Assembly (NCBI RefSeq): GCF_946222835.1 | Contig: NZ_CAMIHD010000029.1 | Span: forward strand, 1 to 18,297 | Length of the DNA stretch: 18,297 nucleotides | Reading direction: 5' to 3' | Origin: an uncultured Corynebacterium sp. | Lineage (GTDB): Bacteria > Actinomycetota > Actinomycetes > Mycobacteriales > Mycobacteriaceae | Shown: piece after piece, positions 1-7,732 of the stretch | How positions within the stretch are numbered: position 1 is the stretch's first letter | Layout of the letters: each line of letters begins with the position of its first letter | Notes under the pieces: generated by a model | The model's input: the letters and a program-made list of their open reading frames with translations, nothing else | Told to the model about the DNA's origin: nothing | The model's database searches: none | Made by a program: the position numbers and the translations under genes

Positions 1-41
1 ACCGCCGACACCAAACAACAAACACAACAAAATACAAACAA
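1..41. other. Left edge: A+C-rich non-assigned stretch
   Basis: About 40 bases up to the first hairpin have almost no G or T on the plus strand. The composition matches the 3' end of the DUF222/HNH gene at 1631-2878, so this may be the tail of another gene of that kind entering from the left. Frames 1 and 2 are open here, but there is too little sequence to name a product. Confidence 0.25.
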
Positions 42-42
42 G

Positions 43-80
43 AAGAAGAGGACGGTATACCACCGTCCTCTTCTTTCGTT
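43..80 (+). terminator. Rho-independent terminator, perfect 14-bp stem
   Basis: Positions 43-56 pair perfectly with 62-75, leaving a 5-base loop (57-61). A T-rich tail (TTTCGTTTTG) follows. The left arm is preceded by A-rich sequence, so it may act in both directions. It separates whatever lies left of the window from the gene pair that starts at 98. Confidence 0.8.
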
Positions 81-97
81 TTGCTAGCCTCAACAGC

Positions 98-325
98 ATG
101 AACCAAGCGCAAATTTCTACCGTGGTGGAGCAAGTAGAGCAGGGTATTCTTGGCTTGCACGACGTCGATAAGATGCTGGCTTTTTTAGACAGCTTGCATC
201 CGGATGATCTGGGCGGAGTGGAATTCCTCGTTGATCGCATGTTTGAGGAGGAGCGTAACCAAATATGGGAGCTCACGGAATCTCTGAAAGAATTTCTCGC
301 GGATTTAAAGGAATGCCAGAAGTAA
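98..325 (+). CDS. Small acidic helical protein of unknown function, 75 aa
   Basis: I do not recognise this 75-residue protein. It is acidic, leucine-rich and predicted by eye to be all alpha-helical, with no signal peptide or membrane segment. The ATG at 98 has no clear Shine-Dalgarno sequence. The frame is open back to the window edge, but a strong terminator at 43-80 argues against an earlier start. Its stop TAA (323-325) overlaps the ATG at 325 of the next gene as TAATG, the arrangement expected for translational coupling. It could be a separate partner protein, or the N-terminus of a once continuous longer protein split by a frameshift. Codon use looks ordinary for the region. Confidence 0.6.
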   Translation: MNQAQISTVVEQVEQGILGLHDVDKMLAFLDSLHPDDLGGVEFLVDRMFEEERNQIWELTESLKEFLADLKECQK

Positions 326-1452
326 TGCAGACGCTTGCCGAAGCAACCATTAACTTTGTAAAGCCCTCCGGACTAAACCTGGCTGACCCTGACGATTCGA
401 GCCAGTACGCCGACCAGGTGTGGCAGGCCGGCGAACTGCTCCAGACTGCCATGTTTGAACCTCAGCTTCTAGCAGACTATGGAATTGAAGCAATAGAGGC
501 TGAAGATTGTTTCCCCGTGGCGCAACGCGCAGTTGACGAAGTTCTGCAACAATTGCCGCTTATTGAGGATGTCAATGACGCCCTCCTTTGGAGTGCCGAG
601 CGCTTGGCGCAGGAACTACCTCATGCAGCTCTACTGTCAAAGGTTGACGGGCTGTACTTGGCCCAGTGGCTCTTGGGCATTCTTGAGTCGCCGTATGCGG
701 AACAGATAGATGTTGACCCCGTGCAGTACGAGGAATCTTTAGGGGTAGAGGGCGTGAAAGAACTGCGCGAGCGGGCGCAGGGTGCGTATGCCAGGCGTCG
801 GTTGGCGGTGCTTTCTGGCTCTGTCGAGGACGTATTTCGTACTCACACCGACGGATACGAGCAGCTGATTCGCGGCCTTTCGGAAATAGGTCAGTTTGGC
901 CTCGCCTATAAGTACTCAGAGAAGGCCATGCTAGCGTTGCCCACGGAGGATACTTTCAATATCGTTACTTTTTGGGCCGCGCTTTCCGATGACCACTTTC
1001 CCCACCGCAGCCCCGCCGTGCACCGGATAGCCTTCGATAGATTTCCAATGCTATCGACTGCGCGTGGCCTTTTTGCAGCGGTAGGGGACACCACGTCCGT
1101 ACTCATCCAGGCTCGCCTGCGGGATAAACCATGGGACCTAGCGATGTTCCAGTACCTGTGCCTAGATGAACCGGAGCGTGCTTGGGCAACAGCCTCGGAC
1201 GCCGGAATTGAATGGAGCTTGGCAAAACAGCTTCTTCCGGACTTGCCGGACGAGACCATTCCCATTCTGATGCGAATAATCGAGGAGCAATTGGAAAACA
1301 AGTGGGGTCGCGACCAAGCGTATGAGTTGCTCGAGAAGGTCCAAAAGGTTGCTGAACCAACTTCCTTTGAAGAATTCTTGGGTCGGCTAAAACGGAAGTT
1401 TGCTGACTGCCCCGAAATTCGCTCCCTGCTTGCCGGCGTCGACGAACTCTAA
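325..1452 (+). CDS. Alpha-helical repeat protein of unknown function (~375 aa)
   Basis: The protein is mostly helical and acidic, with no signal peptide or membrane segment. In its last ~120 residues the spacing and character (ILMRIIEEQLENKW... then FLGRLKRKF...) recall the TPR-like tail of bacterial SWIM-zinc-finger proteins. The SWIM Cys/His motif itself is absent, so this is a weak structural resemblance and not a function. I prefer the start at 325, where ATG overlaps the upstream stop as TAATG with AGAAG/AAAGGA just ahead. An in-frame ATG at 313 has GGA directly adjacent, and one at 265 lies deep inside the upstream gene. It is probably co-transcribed with the 75-aa gene. No good terminator follows it. 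Confidence 0.7.
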   Translation: MQTLAEATINFVKPSGLNLADPDDSSQYADQVWQAGELLQTAMFEPQLLADYGIEAIEAEDCFPVAQRAVDEVLQQLPLIEDVNDALLWSAERLAQELPHAALLSKVDGLYLAQWLLGILESPYAEQIDVDPVQYEESLGVEGVKELRERAQGAYARRRLAVLSGSVEDVFRTHTDGYEQLIRGLSEIGQFGLAYKYSEKAMLALPTEDTFNIVTFWAALSDDHFPHRSPAVHRIAFDRFPMLSTARGLFAAVGDTTSVLIQARLRDKPWDLAMFQYLCLDEPERAWATASDAGIEWSLAKQLLPDLPDETIPILMRIIEEQLENKWGRDQAYELLEKVQKVAEPTSFEEFLGRLKRKFADCPEIRSLLAGVDEL

Positions 1453-1630
1453 ACAATTCCTTTTACCCCCGTTGCCTATTAAGGGGCGACTCTGGGGTTC
1501 CCTGCGGTTTTAGGGCATCCTATTCGAACATAAACACCCCATCAAGCGCATATGTCCGGAAGCCGGGATACTATAAGGGCGCTAGTTAGAAAATAAGTAC
1601 GAACCCCTGCTTCTTGTTGGAGTACTCCCT
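1453..1630. promoter_or_regulatory. Upstream region of the HNH gene; possible -10 at 1569-1577
   Basis: In this 178-base gap, ACTATAAGG near 1569-1577 offers a TATAAG-like -10 box about 55 bases before the GTG start at 1631. No convincing -35 box is visible. TTGGAG (1616-1621) is a plausible ribosome binding site about 9 bases before the GTG. A run TTCGAACATAAACA near 1533 resembles one half of an actinobacterial LexA box, but the second half is missing. Confidence 0.3.
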
Positions 1631-2878
1631 GTGACTGCCACACTATCCCCACCCGAACCTGATATTGCCCTCGACTATCCCGAATCCCTACTCATAGACG
1701 ACCAGACCCACACCGACCCCAACACCGAGCCGGAAATCCCCGAAGCGTTCTATACCACCAATGCACCCGGCAACCACATCGGTAAAGCCGGCACCTATAC
1801 CCGCAAAACCTCCTGGTTCCTCTACCGCGCAATCCTGCCCCAACTAGACGACGACGTCGACCTAAGCCTCACCAGCCTCGCCAAAGATCTCGGCATCTGC
1901 TATTCCAAACTCCTCGGGTATATCCGCGCCCACTACCGCATGCGCCAACTACCTCTCGTCACCGAAGTCCAAGGCCACCACTGGATACTCGATCTGACTA
2001 AATTACGCATCATCGACCGCGAACTCAACAGGCTTGAAGCTAACCCAGAGCATCTTGAAGCCATCGATGCAGCACTCGCAGACTTCCTTACCCCCACCAC
2101 ACCGAACCAAACAGTGCCCACCGACGCAGACCTACGCCGCTTTATCCGCTCCTTCATCGACACCCACCTGTGCCCTGAAGACAAAGAAGAAAAACCCGAA
2201 CCACGGCTGCGCATCAACTACAACCCCGACAACACCACCACACTCACACTCACCTGCGATACTGCTACCGCCACGATTATCGCCCGCCACATCGACGCCT
2301 ACACCAATGAAGCCAAAACCACCAGCGCACAGGGACTTATCGACCTCATCTTGGAAGACACCCGTACCAGCGTTGCTATCAACACCTTTACCACCAATGA
2401 AGACACCAATATGGTCTTTCATCCCGGCGCAGGTTGGATAAATCTCAACCATGCCCCCACAGACAACACCTTCATCCGCCGGCTTAACGCCGACGAAATT
2501 GACGGATACACCCCAAATGCTGACATCCGCGCCTTCACCCAAGGACGCGACGCCACCTGCCGCTGGCCCGGCTGCACCGTCCCCGCCACCAATTGCCAAC
2601 TCGACCACCGCATCGAATACCACCACGGCGGGCCAACCAGCCCAGATAATCTAGTAAACCTCTGCCAACACCACCACAACATCAAAACTGACCGCCGCGT
2701 CCACTACATCCTCGACCCCATCACCGGCACCATCGCCTGGCTCCACCGAGACGGCACCTACCAACTAGACCACGCCACCGGACCACTCGCCACACACCAA
2801 ACCCACTGGAACCACACCTGGGCACAATACCTCGCACTACAACAACAACGAACAAAAAGAACTGAAGCGAAGAGATAA
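1631..2878 (+). CDS. DUF222 (13E12 repeat family) HNH endonuclease-like protein, 415 aa
   Basis: The N-terminal ~250 residues fit the helical DUF222 region. The C-terminus carries an HNH domain: Cys310 and Cys315, Asp325-His326, a His331-His332 pair, Asn343, then Cys345 and a His347-349 cluster. This is the usual layout of 13E12-type proteins, which are abundant and repeated in corynebacteria and mycobacteria. Nuclease activity on DNA is inferred from the HNH motif; the biological role of the family is not settled. The start is GTG with TTGGAG upstream. The coding strand is strikingly A+C-rich and G-poor compared with the neighbours, typical of this family and consistent with mobility. The gene appears intact, with all HNH residues present. 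Confidence 0.85.
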   Translation: MTATLSPPEPDIALDYPESLLIDDQTHTDPNTEPEIPEAFYTTNAPGNHIGKAGTYTRKTSWFLYRAILPQLDDDVDLSLTSLAKDLGICYSKLLGYIRAHYRMRQLPLVTEVQGHHWILDLTKLRIIDRELNRLEANPEHLEAIDAALADFLTPTTPNQTVPTDADLRRFIRSFIDTHLCPEDKEEKPEPRLRINYNPDNTTTLTLTCDTATATIIARHIDAYTNEAKTTSAQGLIDLILEDTRTSVAINTFTTNEDTNMVFHPGAGWINLNHAPTDNTFIRRLNADEIDGYTPNADIRAFTQGRDATCRWPGCTVPATNCQLDHRIEYHHGGPTSPDNLVNLCQHHHNIKTDRRVHYILDPITGTIAWLHRDGTYQLDHATGPLATHQTHWNHTWAQYLALQQQRTKRTEAKR

Positions 2879-3068
2879 AGTCCCAAGCCCCGCGGTTTGA
2901 TCGCGCATGCATGGCTGCATGTCCAGTGCTTTACTCGGTGCCTTTTCGAGGGCTACCGAGCTACGAAGCATGCCCTAAACCGAGTATCCGAGTATATTTC
3001 GTGTCCGCGCACTCCTAGGTAGGAGATGGGGACTCTATTCGGCCTATAGGGAGGTCTCATGGAGACGG

Positions 3069-3099
3069 AGCGACAGCTCTTTCAAAAGAGCACGTCGCT
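3069..3099. terminator. Strong hairpin between convergent units
   Basis: AGCGAC (3069-3074) and GCTCTT (3076-3081) pair with AAGAGC (3086-3091) and GTCGCT (3094-3099) around a TCAA loop. The only interruption is a small internal bulge. No T-run follows directly on either strand, so it may be part of a composite terminator with the hairpin at 3109-3131. Confidence 0.4.
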
Positions 3100-3108
3100 G
3101 TGAAACAG

Positions 3109-3131
3109 AGCTGTATCCGACGCAGCTTTTT
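3109..3131 (+). terminator. Hairpin with T-run downstream of the HNH gene
   Basis: AGCTG (3109-3113) pairs with CAGCT (3123-3127) and is followed by TTTT (3128-3131) on the plus strand, a short intrinsic terminator shape. It lies just beyond the stop of the minus-strand DUF3239 gene (3138). On the minus strand the tail is weaker (CTGTTTC). Confidence 0.45.
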
Positions 3132-3137
3132 GGAGCT

Positions 3138-3761
3138 TTAGAGAACGAGTAGGTCGAACTTCGTAGCTTTCACGTCGGAAAGGCGCTTACGGGCGCGCTC
3201 GAGGCGCTGCCATTCTTCTTGGGGGATGGATTTGCGAGCGATGGTCACGGTCTCGGCGTCGGGGGTGCCCCAGGCGATTGGCATGGGGGTAATTTGCTGC
3301 CAGTGGTTGTTGTCCGCGCGGCCGGACACAGCCGCAACGGGAACCTTGGTGCCTACGGTCCGTTGGGCGCCGGGGATGGCGGTCACGGTGCGCAGGCATG
3401 CAGCCCAGCGGGGAGGCAAGGAAGGATCCACATTGGTATTCACCAATGCGAGCAAGACCATATCGCGTTCATTTACTTCAGCGATGACGGCCGGCGCAAG
3501 GGGATAGGAGTCATAGAGTTGCTGGGCGGTGCCAACTTTGCGGGCGGCGGCAAAGCCGACGATAGCCACCATGATTCCGAATAGAATCATGCCCAGACCG
3601 ATAGTAATGCCCCAGGAAAAGCCCCACCAGATGGCCGCGCCGCCGATGATGAGCAGGATGCCCAGCACGAGGCCGGAGATGCGAAGGCGGTTGGAATCGC
3701 GCAAGAGCTCGTTATTGGCCTTGGCAAAGGACTCGTCTACGTCGAACTTGAAGATTTTCAT
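3138..3761 (-). CDS. DUF3239 family membrane protein, 207 aa
   Basis: This is the last gene of the minus-strand helicase operon. Two hydrophobic segments (about residues 28-48 and 50-72) follow a short polar N-terminus. The remainder is a soluble ~130-residue domain that I recognise as the corynebacterial DUF3239 type, function unknown. The ATG overlaps the helicase stop as ATGA (3758-3761), so translation is probably coupled. The pairing with a DNA helicase is conserved in corynebacteria as I recall, but a functional link between a membrane protein and an XPB helicase is not established. Hairpins at 3069-3131 probably end the transcript. Confidence 0.8.
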   Translation of the reverse strand: MKIFKFDVDESFAKANNELLRDSNRLRISGLVLGILLIIGGAAIWWGFSWGITIGLGMILFGIMVAIVGFAAARKVGTAQQLYDSYPLAPAVIAEVNERDMVLLALVNTNVDPSLPPRWAACLRTVTAIPGAQRTVGTKVPVAAVSGRADNNHWQQITPMPIAWGTPDAETVTIARKSIPQEEWQRLERARKRLSDVKATKFDLLVL

Positions 3762-5383
3762 TGTTCTAAGTCTAGTGCGTCGATAAGCCGGTAGGCATAT
3801 CCCTGCTCGGCGAGGAAGCGCTGGCGGTGTACGGCATAGTCCGCATCGAGGCTATCGCGGGTGACCAGCGAATAAAAGAGCGCCTCTTCTTCCTTGGGGC
3901 GGAGTAGTCGGCCGAGGCGCTGGGCTTCTTCCTGACGGGAGCCGAAGGTGCCGGAGACCTGGATGGCTAGGGCGGCCTCGGGAAGATCGATGGAGAAATT
4001 GGCCACCTTGGACACGACGAGTACAGGGAGCGTGCCGTCCCGGAATTGTTGGAAGAGGCGCTCGCGTTTGGCGGTGGAGGTGGAGCCGTCGATAACGGGG
4101 GCGTCGAGATGCGCGCCGAGCTCCTTGAGCTGGTCGACGTAACCGCCGATGATGAGGGCCTGCTGTGGGTGGCGGGCGAGAATTTTGTCCACTGCTCGGA
4201 GCTTGGCGGCAGCCTGGGCGGCGATGCGGTAGCGGTCGCGCGGCTGGGCGGTGGCGTACAGCATGCGTTCCTCGGCATCCATATCCACGCGGACCTCGAT
4301 GCATTCGGCGGTGGCGATATAGCCGGCCATCTCGAGTTCTTTCCATGGGGCGTCATAGCGCTTAGGTCCGATGAGAGAGAAGACGTCGCCCTCGCGGCCG
4401 TCCTCGCGCACGAGGGTGGCGGTGAGCCCGAGCCGACGCCGCGATTGGAGGTCCGAAGTCATGCGAAATACCGGCGCGGGAAGCAGGTGGACCTCGTCAT
4501 AGATGATGAGGCCCCAATCGCGTGAATCGAAGAGCTCGAGGGCGCGGTATTCGCCCTTGGTTTTGCGCGTGACTACCTGGTAGGTGGCGATGGTGATCGG
4601 CTTGATTTCCTTCTTTTCGCCGGAGTATTCGCCGATTTCATTCTCGGTCAGCGTGGTGCGGCGCAGGAGCTCGTCGCGCCATTGGCGGCCGGCGACGGTA
4701 TTGGTGACCAAGATGAGCGTGGTCGATTCCGCCTTGGCCATCGCAGCAGCACCAACGATGGTTTTGCCAGCACCGCACGGCAGCACCACGACGCCAGAGC
4801 CTCCGGACCAAAAGGCCTCGGTGGCGTACTGCTGATAATCGCGCAGCTGCCATCCATCATGATTCAGGGCGATGGGGTGGGACTCGCCATCGACATAACC
4901 TGCGAGATCTTCTGCCGGCCAGCCTGCCTTGAGGAGGGCCTGCTTGAGTCGGCCGCGCTCGGAGGGCGGGACGGCGATGGAATGCTCGTCGATGCGAGCG
5001 CCAAGGAGCTTTCCGGTTGCGCCACGGGAGAGTTCTTCCAGGATAGGTGGCTCTTCGGACTCGAGAATGAGGCCGTGGGCTGGGTGGGCGTGCAGGCGGA
5101 CGCGGCCGTAGCGGGACATGGTTTCGGCGACGTCGATAAGCAGGGCTTGGGGGACCGGAAAGCGGGAGTAGCTTTCGAGGACGTCGACGACCTGCTCGGC
5201 GTCGTGTCCGGCCGCGCGGGCATTCCACAGCGCGAGCGGAGTGATGCGGTAGGTGTGCACGTGCTCGGGGGCGCGCTCCAGCTCCGCAAAGGGAGCGAGC
5301 GCGGCGCGGGCCTCGGCAGCCTGGGCGTGATCCACCTCGAGCAAGACGGTCTTATCCGACTGCACAATTAATGGTCCATTCAT
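3758..5383 (-). CDS. XPB-type DNA repair helicase (SF2), 541 aa
   Basis: An ATP-dependent 3'-5' DNA helicase of the bacterial/archaeal XPB (ERCC3) group. Visible motifs in order: an N-terminal ~170-residue damage-recognition-like region, RDYQ (181-184) before Walker A PCGAGKT (202-208), DEVH box (296-299), TAT (321-323), the XPB-specific RED triplet (326-328), and motif VI QEEAQRLGRLLRP (484-496). The lid and active-site motifs look intact, and the length is usual for the family. Mycobacterial XPB has helicase activity; its exact repair role in bacteria remains unclear. The gene overlaps both neighbours by 4 bases (5380-5383 and 3758-3761), so all three are likely one transcript starting upstream of 7395. 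It acts in the cytosol on DNA. Confidence 0.93.
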   Translation of the reverse strand: MNGPLIVQSDKTVLLEVDHAQAAEARAALAPFAELERAPEHVHTYRITPLALWNARAAGHDAEQVVDVLESYSRFPVPQALLIDVAETMSRYGRVRLHAHPAHGLILESEEPPILEELSRGATGKLLGARIDEHSIAVPPSERGRLKQALLKAGWPAEDLAGYVDGESHPIALNHDGWQLRDYQQYATEAFWSGGSGVVVLPCGAGKTIVGAAAMAKAESTTLILVTNTVAGRQWRDELLRRTTLTENEIGEYSGEKKEIKPITIATYQVVTRKTKGEYRALELFDSRDWGLIIYDEVHLLPAPVFRMTSDLQSRRRLGLTATLVREDGREGDVFSLIGPKRYDAPWKELEMAGYIATAECIEVRVDMDAEERMLYATAQPRDRYRIAAQAAAKLRAVDKILARHPQQALIIGGYVDQLKELGAHLDAPVIDGSTSTAKRERLFQQFRDGTLPVLVVSKVANFSIDLPEAALAIQVSGTFGSRQEEAQRLGRLLRPKEEEALFYSLVTRDSLDADYAVHRQRFLAEQGYAYRLIDALDLEQ

Positions 5384-7395
5384 GGCTCCAGCGTAACGGA
5401 GGTGATCCGGTGCAAGGGAAATCGGATAGTGGAGCCGTCGGCTGCGCGGGCGTCGATTTGCCCACCCGCGACGGTCAGTGGGGTAACGGTGCGCTTCTTT
5501 TCGTTGCCGTTCTTATCCGCATACCCAATCGTGATCGGCCGGGCAGTGCGTGCGGCGGCGTGGACTATATCGAGGCTGGGAGTGGAAGGCTCGGCGTCAT
5601 CGCGCAGATTGCGCATAGCCTTCGCAATGTTAGGGGAAGCGGTGGCCCGACGGGCGGTGGGGGTGGGCAAGGTGGCTGGTTCGGGCGCAACCGTCAGGCT
5701 GGCGCCGTTGTGGTCCTCGGCCGCAGGCGAGAGACCGTGAGCGCGCAGCTGCTCAAGCAGGTCGTGTACCGGCAATTGAGACACCGCTACGGTCGGGGCA
5801 AGCAGGCGCAAAGGCGCAGCCTTGAGCGCAATCTGGAGGAGGGCTGGGTCCTCGCTGCGCAGGTAGGATAGTGCTGGGCCGGAGCGCAGGGTGCCATGGC
5901 GCTTGGCGACGTCCCCGATATGGAACTCCAGCGTCTGTGGCACCTCTCCATGGGCTGCGAAAAAGGCGTGGATTTCCTCCCCAGTCATTCCGCGATCAAG
6001 GCCGCGGCGCAAAGAAGCGTCCGAGATGCGGTAGACGCTGGCCAAGCCGGGGGACTCGAGGTCCGCGACGGATTCGAGCCGTTGGTGGGTCTCCGGATCG
6101 AGCGGGCCGGGAACCAGTACCGTCATATCTGCCTGGATCAGGAAATAGTCAACCGTGTCTGGGGTCAGGCGGACTGCGGCCTCGGGCCCCTCGATAAGCA
6201 CGCTGGTGGGGCGATCAAGGGCGATTGCCCCGATCCACTCGGCTTCCGCACGGAGCTCGGCGATAGTCTCGTCCGCGGTATGCGTAGCGAAGAGTGGGAA
6301 GTGGAAGCGGAGGGCTTCTTCGAAGGTGGGTTTCGCCCCACGCAGATAGACCTGCAGGACCTTTTCCCTAAAACTCGGCAGGCGGTCATTGGTGTGCGCC
6401 AGTGTGCGGCCTTCGCTTGTCCACGTAGTGGTTGTCCATGACTCCAGCAGGAGCTGCCATTTTTCGGCGAGGTTCGCATCGAGCCAGGTTTGGGCGAGTT
6501 CTGTCGGGGCGAGGAAATTGCCCTCCATGTTTTTCGGCTCGCCACGGCTTAGTAGGCGAGCGCTCATGCCGAGGCCGATGAGGCGGCGTAGCTCCGATTC
6601 ATCGATGTCGAGGGACTTGCTTAATCCGGTGAGCTGGCGAACGCCGACGGTCTTGTCTTTGAGGAGTTCTATCGGACGTGCGCCTAGGGAGTCAATGACA
6701 CGCTGCATTCCGCGCACGACGGATAACCCGGCTGCAGTGCCAGCATCATCGGCCTTGGAATCGGGGAAGGGGGATTCGGTGATTCCCTCTACAGGGATAG
6801 GCGCGGTGGCTTTGCCGTTCAGCGCAAGGTGGACGGCGCGTGGCAGGCGGACGGTGGTTGAGTCAACGCGGTGGAGCAGCTGCTTGGCGATGAGCCGCGG
6901 GATCGGCCGGGTCGGATCCGCATCAACGGCTGCGTCCCGCGTGGTACCGAGGCCATTAGATCGGGACAGGGTCTCGAGGACCTTGCGCTCTTCTGCTGGC
7001 AGCTCGGCGATGTCTTCCGGGCTTGCTCGTATTTGTTCGAGGAGGGACCAGCCCGTAGGCAAGGCAGGCATGACCTCAGGCGGAATGAGGACGTTGCCGT
7101 ATGCTAGTCCGCGCTCTTTGAGCCGGCGGGTGATCTCTGGGTGCAGCTCTTCTACCTCCTCGAGCTCTCCACCACGGCGCGCGATGTCCTCGATTTCCGC
7201 GAGCAGCTCTGCGGAGCAGTCCATGAGGGCTCGCGCGATAGAGGTGCGTAGCAGTAGCCGAGTGGCGAGCGCGGCGATACTTGGGGGTAGTGGATTGAGC
7301 ACATCCGGTCGGTTGCGGAGGATGGTGGCTAGTTCTTCTTCGTCGAGGGAGGCAAGCCACGTGCGGAAATGCGGAAGATGGGAAGGCTGAGTCAT
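5380..7395 (-). CDS. Helicase-associated protein with WYL-like C-terminus, 671 aa
   Basis: First gene of the operon, coupled to the XPB helicase by a 4-base overlap. The protein is a helicase-associated (Helicase_C_3 / XPB-Ssl2 N-terminal-like) actinobacterial protein. The N-terminal ~100 residues are helical, followed by winged-helix-like regions, and a lysine/glutamate-rich linker near residues 590-610. The last ~60 residues (ITIGYADKNGNEKKR... to the C-terminus) resemble a WYL-type small beta-barrel, which in other proteins binds nucleic acid or ligands. It has no helicase motifs of its own, so I infer that it partners or regulates the helicase encoded next to it. The ATG at 7395 has only a weak GGGATG-type ribosome site. 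Confidence 0.8.
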   Translation of the reverse strand: MTQPSHLPHFRTWLASLDEEELATILRNRPDVLNPLPPSIAALATRLLLRTSIARALMDCSAELLAEIEDIARRGGELEEVEELHPEITRRLKERGLAYGNVLIPPEVMPALPTGWSLLEQIRASPEDIAELPAEERKVLETLSRSNGLGTTRDAAVDADPTRPIPRLIAKQLLHRVDSTTVRLPRAVHLALNGKATAPIPVEGITESPFPDSKADDAGTAAGLSVVRGMQRVIDSLGARPIELLKDKTVGVRQLTGLSKSLDIDESELRRLIGLGMSARLLSRGEPKNMEGNFLAPTELAQTWLDANLAEKWQLLLESWTTTTWTSEGRTLAHTNDRLPSFREKVLQVYLRGAKPTFEEALRFHFPLFATHTADETIAELRAEAEWIGAIALDRPTSVLIEGPEAAVRLTPDTVDYFLIQADMTVLVPGPLDPETHQRLESVADLESPGLASVYRISDASLRRGLDRGMTGEEIHAFFAAHGEVPQTLEFHIGDVAKRHGTLRSGPALSYLRSEDPALLQIALKAAPLRLLAPTVAVSQLPVHDLLEQLRAHGLSPAAEDHNGASLTVAPEPATLPTPTARRATASPNIAKAMRNLRDDAEPSTPSLDIVHAAARTARPITIGYADKNGNEKKRTVTPLTVAGGQIDARAADGSTIRFPLHRITSVTLEP

Positions 7396-7461
7396 GATGG
7401 CATCCCAGTTTAGTTATCGATTGAGTTACGTTTTTGCGCAAGGTTTGAAATAATAAGGGCT
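7396..7461. promoter_or_regulatory. Divergent control region, helicase operon / small ORF
   Basis: This 66-base gap must hold promoters for both directions. It contains the 8-bp palindrome TTGCGCAA (7434-7441). TAATAA (7451-7456) is a possible -10 box for the plus-strand small ORF. For the minus strand, TAAACT or TAACTA close to 7410 are possible -10 boxes. None has a convincing -35 partner. Confidence 0.35.
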
Positions 7462-7647
7462 ATGTCGAATGAGAAGAAGGGTCACGTTTCCCCGGCTTGG
7501 CCGAAGAACGAAAATCGCGAGCATGCAATCACCGAAATCTCTGCGCCTTTTGCTGGTGCGTCCAGCCCCTACGGCGATGATCTGATTTTGCCGATGCCGG
7601 CAGAGAAGCTGAACTACGTTCACCCTTATACTCGCATCAACCGCTAG
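7462..7647 (+). CDS. Small conserved-looking hypothetical protein, 61 aa
   Basis: A 61-residue polar protein with no signal peptide, membrane segment or cysteines. The C-terminal part has a clear amino-acid pattern (SPYGDDLILPMP, then LNYVHPYTRINR) that reads like a real, constrained sequence. Support for reality: it has its own terminator directly after the stop (7653-7677), an AGGG ribosome site or a leaderless-type promoter just upstream, and no competing ORF on the other strand. I believe similar small genes sit next to rpf in other corynebacteria, but I cannot assign a function. Confidence 0.7.
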   Translation: MSNEKKGHVSPAWPKNENREHAITEISAPFAGASSPYGDDLILPMPAEKLNYVHPYTRINR

Positions 7648-7652
7648 AGCGT

Positions 7653-7678
7653 TTCCCCGCCTCAGTGCGGGGAATTTC
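7653..7678 (+). terminator. Terminator of the 61-aa gene
   Basis: TTCCCCGC (7653-7660) pairs perfectly with GCGGGGAA (7667-7674) around CTCAGT, followed by TTTCTCTCTC. It begins 5 bases after the stop codon at 7647. Confidence 0.85.
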
Positions 7679-7690
7679 TCTCTCATGCAG

Positions 7691-7720
7691 AAAGGCCCCT
7701 TGCGCATGCAAGGGGCCTTT
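7691..7720 (-). terminator. Terminator of rpf, probably bidirectional
   Basis: AAAGGCCCCTTGC (7691-7703) pairs perfectly with GCAAGGGGCCTTT (7708-7720) around a 4-base loop. It lies 12 bases past the rpf stop on the minus strand, where TTTCTGC follows. It is symmetrical, so it can also back up the plus-strand terminator at 7653. Confidence 0.85.
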
Positions 7721-7732
7721 CATCGCTGTGTC

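Larger units (their letters stand above)
2879..3137. other. 259-base non-coding stretch rich in inverted and direct repeats
   Basis: I see no gene here. The visible structure is: CATGCA/TGCATG (2906-2911/2916-2921); TACTCGGT/ACCGAGTA (2932-2939/2979-2986) enclosing AGGGC/GCCCT (2949-2953/2972-2976); a tandem CCGAGTAT pair (2980-2995); CTCCTA/TAGGAG (3012-3025); GTCTC/GAGAC (3054-3066); and a longer hairpin at 3069-3099. It separates the HNH gene from the end of the minus-strand helicase operon and may hold terminators for both. Confidence 0.5.

Noticed and set aside
1530..1546. LexA-box-like TTCGAACATAAACA upstream of the HNH gene
   Set aside because: Only the first half matches the actinobacterial SOS box; the second half (TGTTCGA) is missing.
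4682..7390. Long plus-strand ORFs opposite the helicase operon (for example 4682-5371 and 6389-7390)
   Set aside because: They lie wholly inside genes with intact helicase motifs, are rich in Arg/Ser or Gly and match no family; they are by-products of high G+C.
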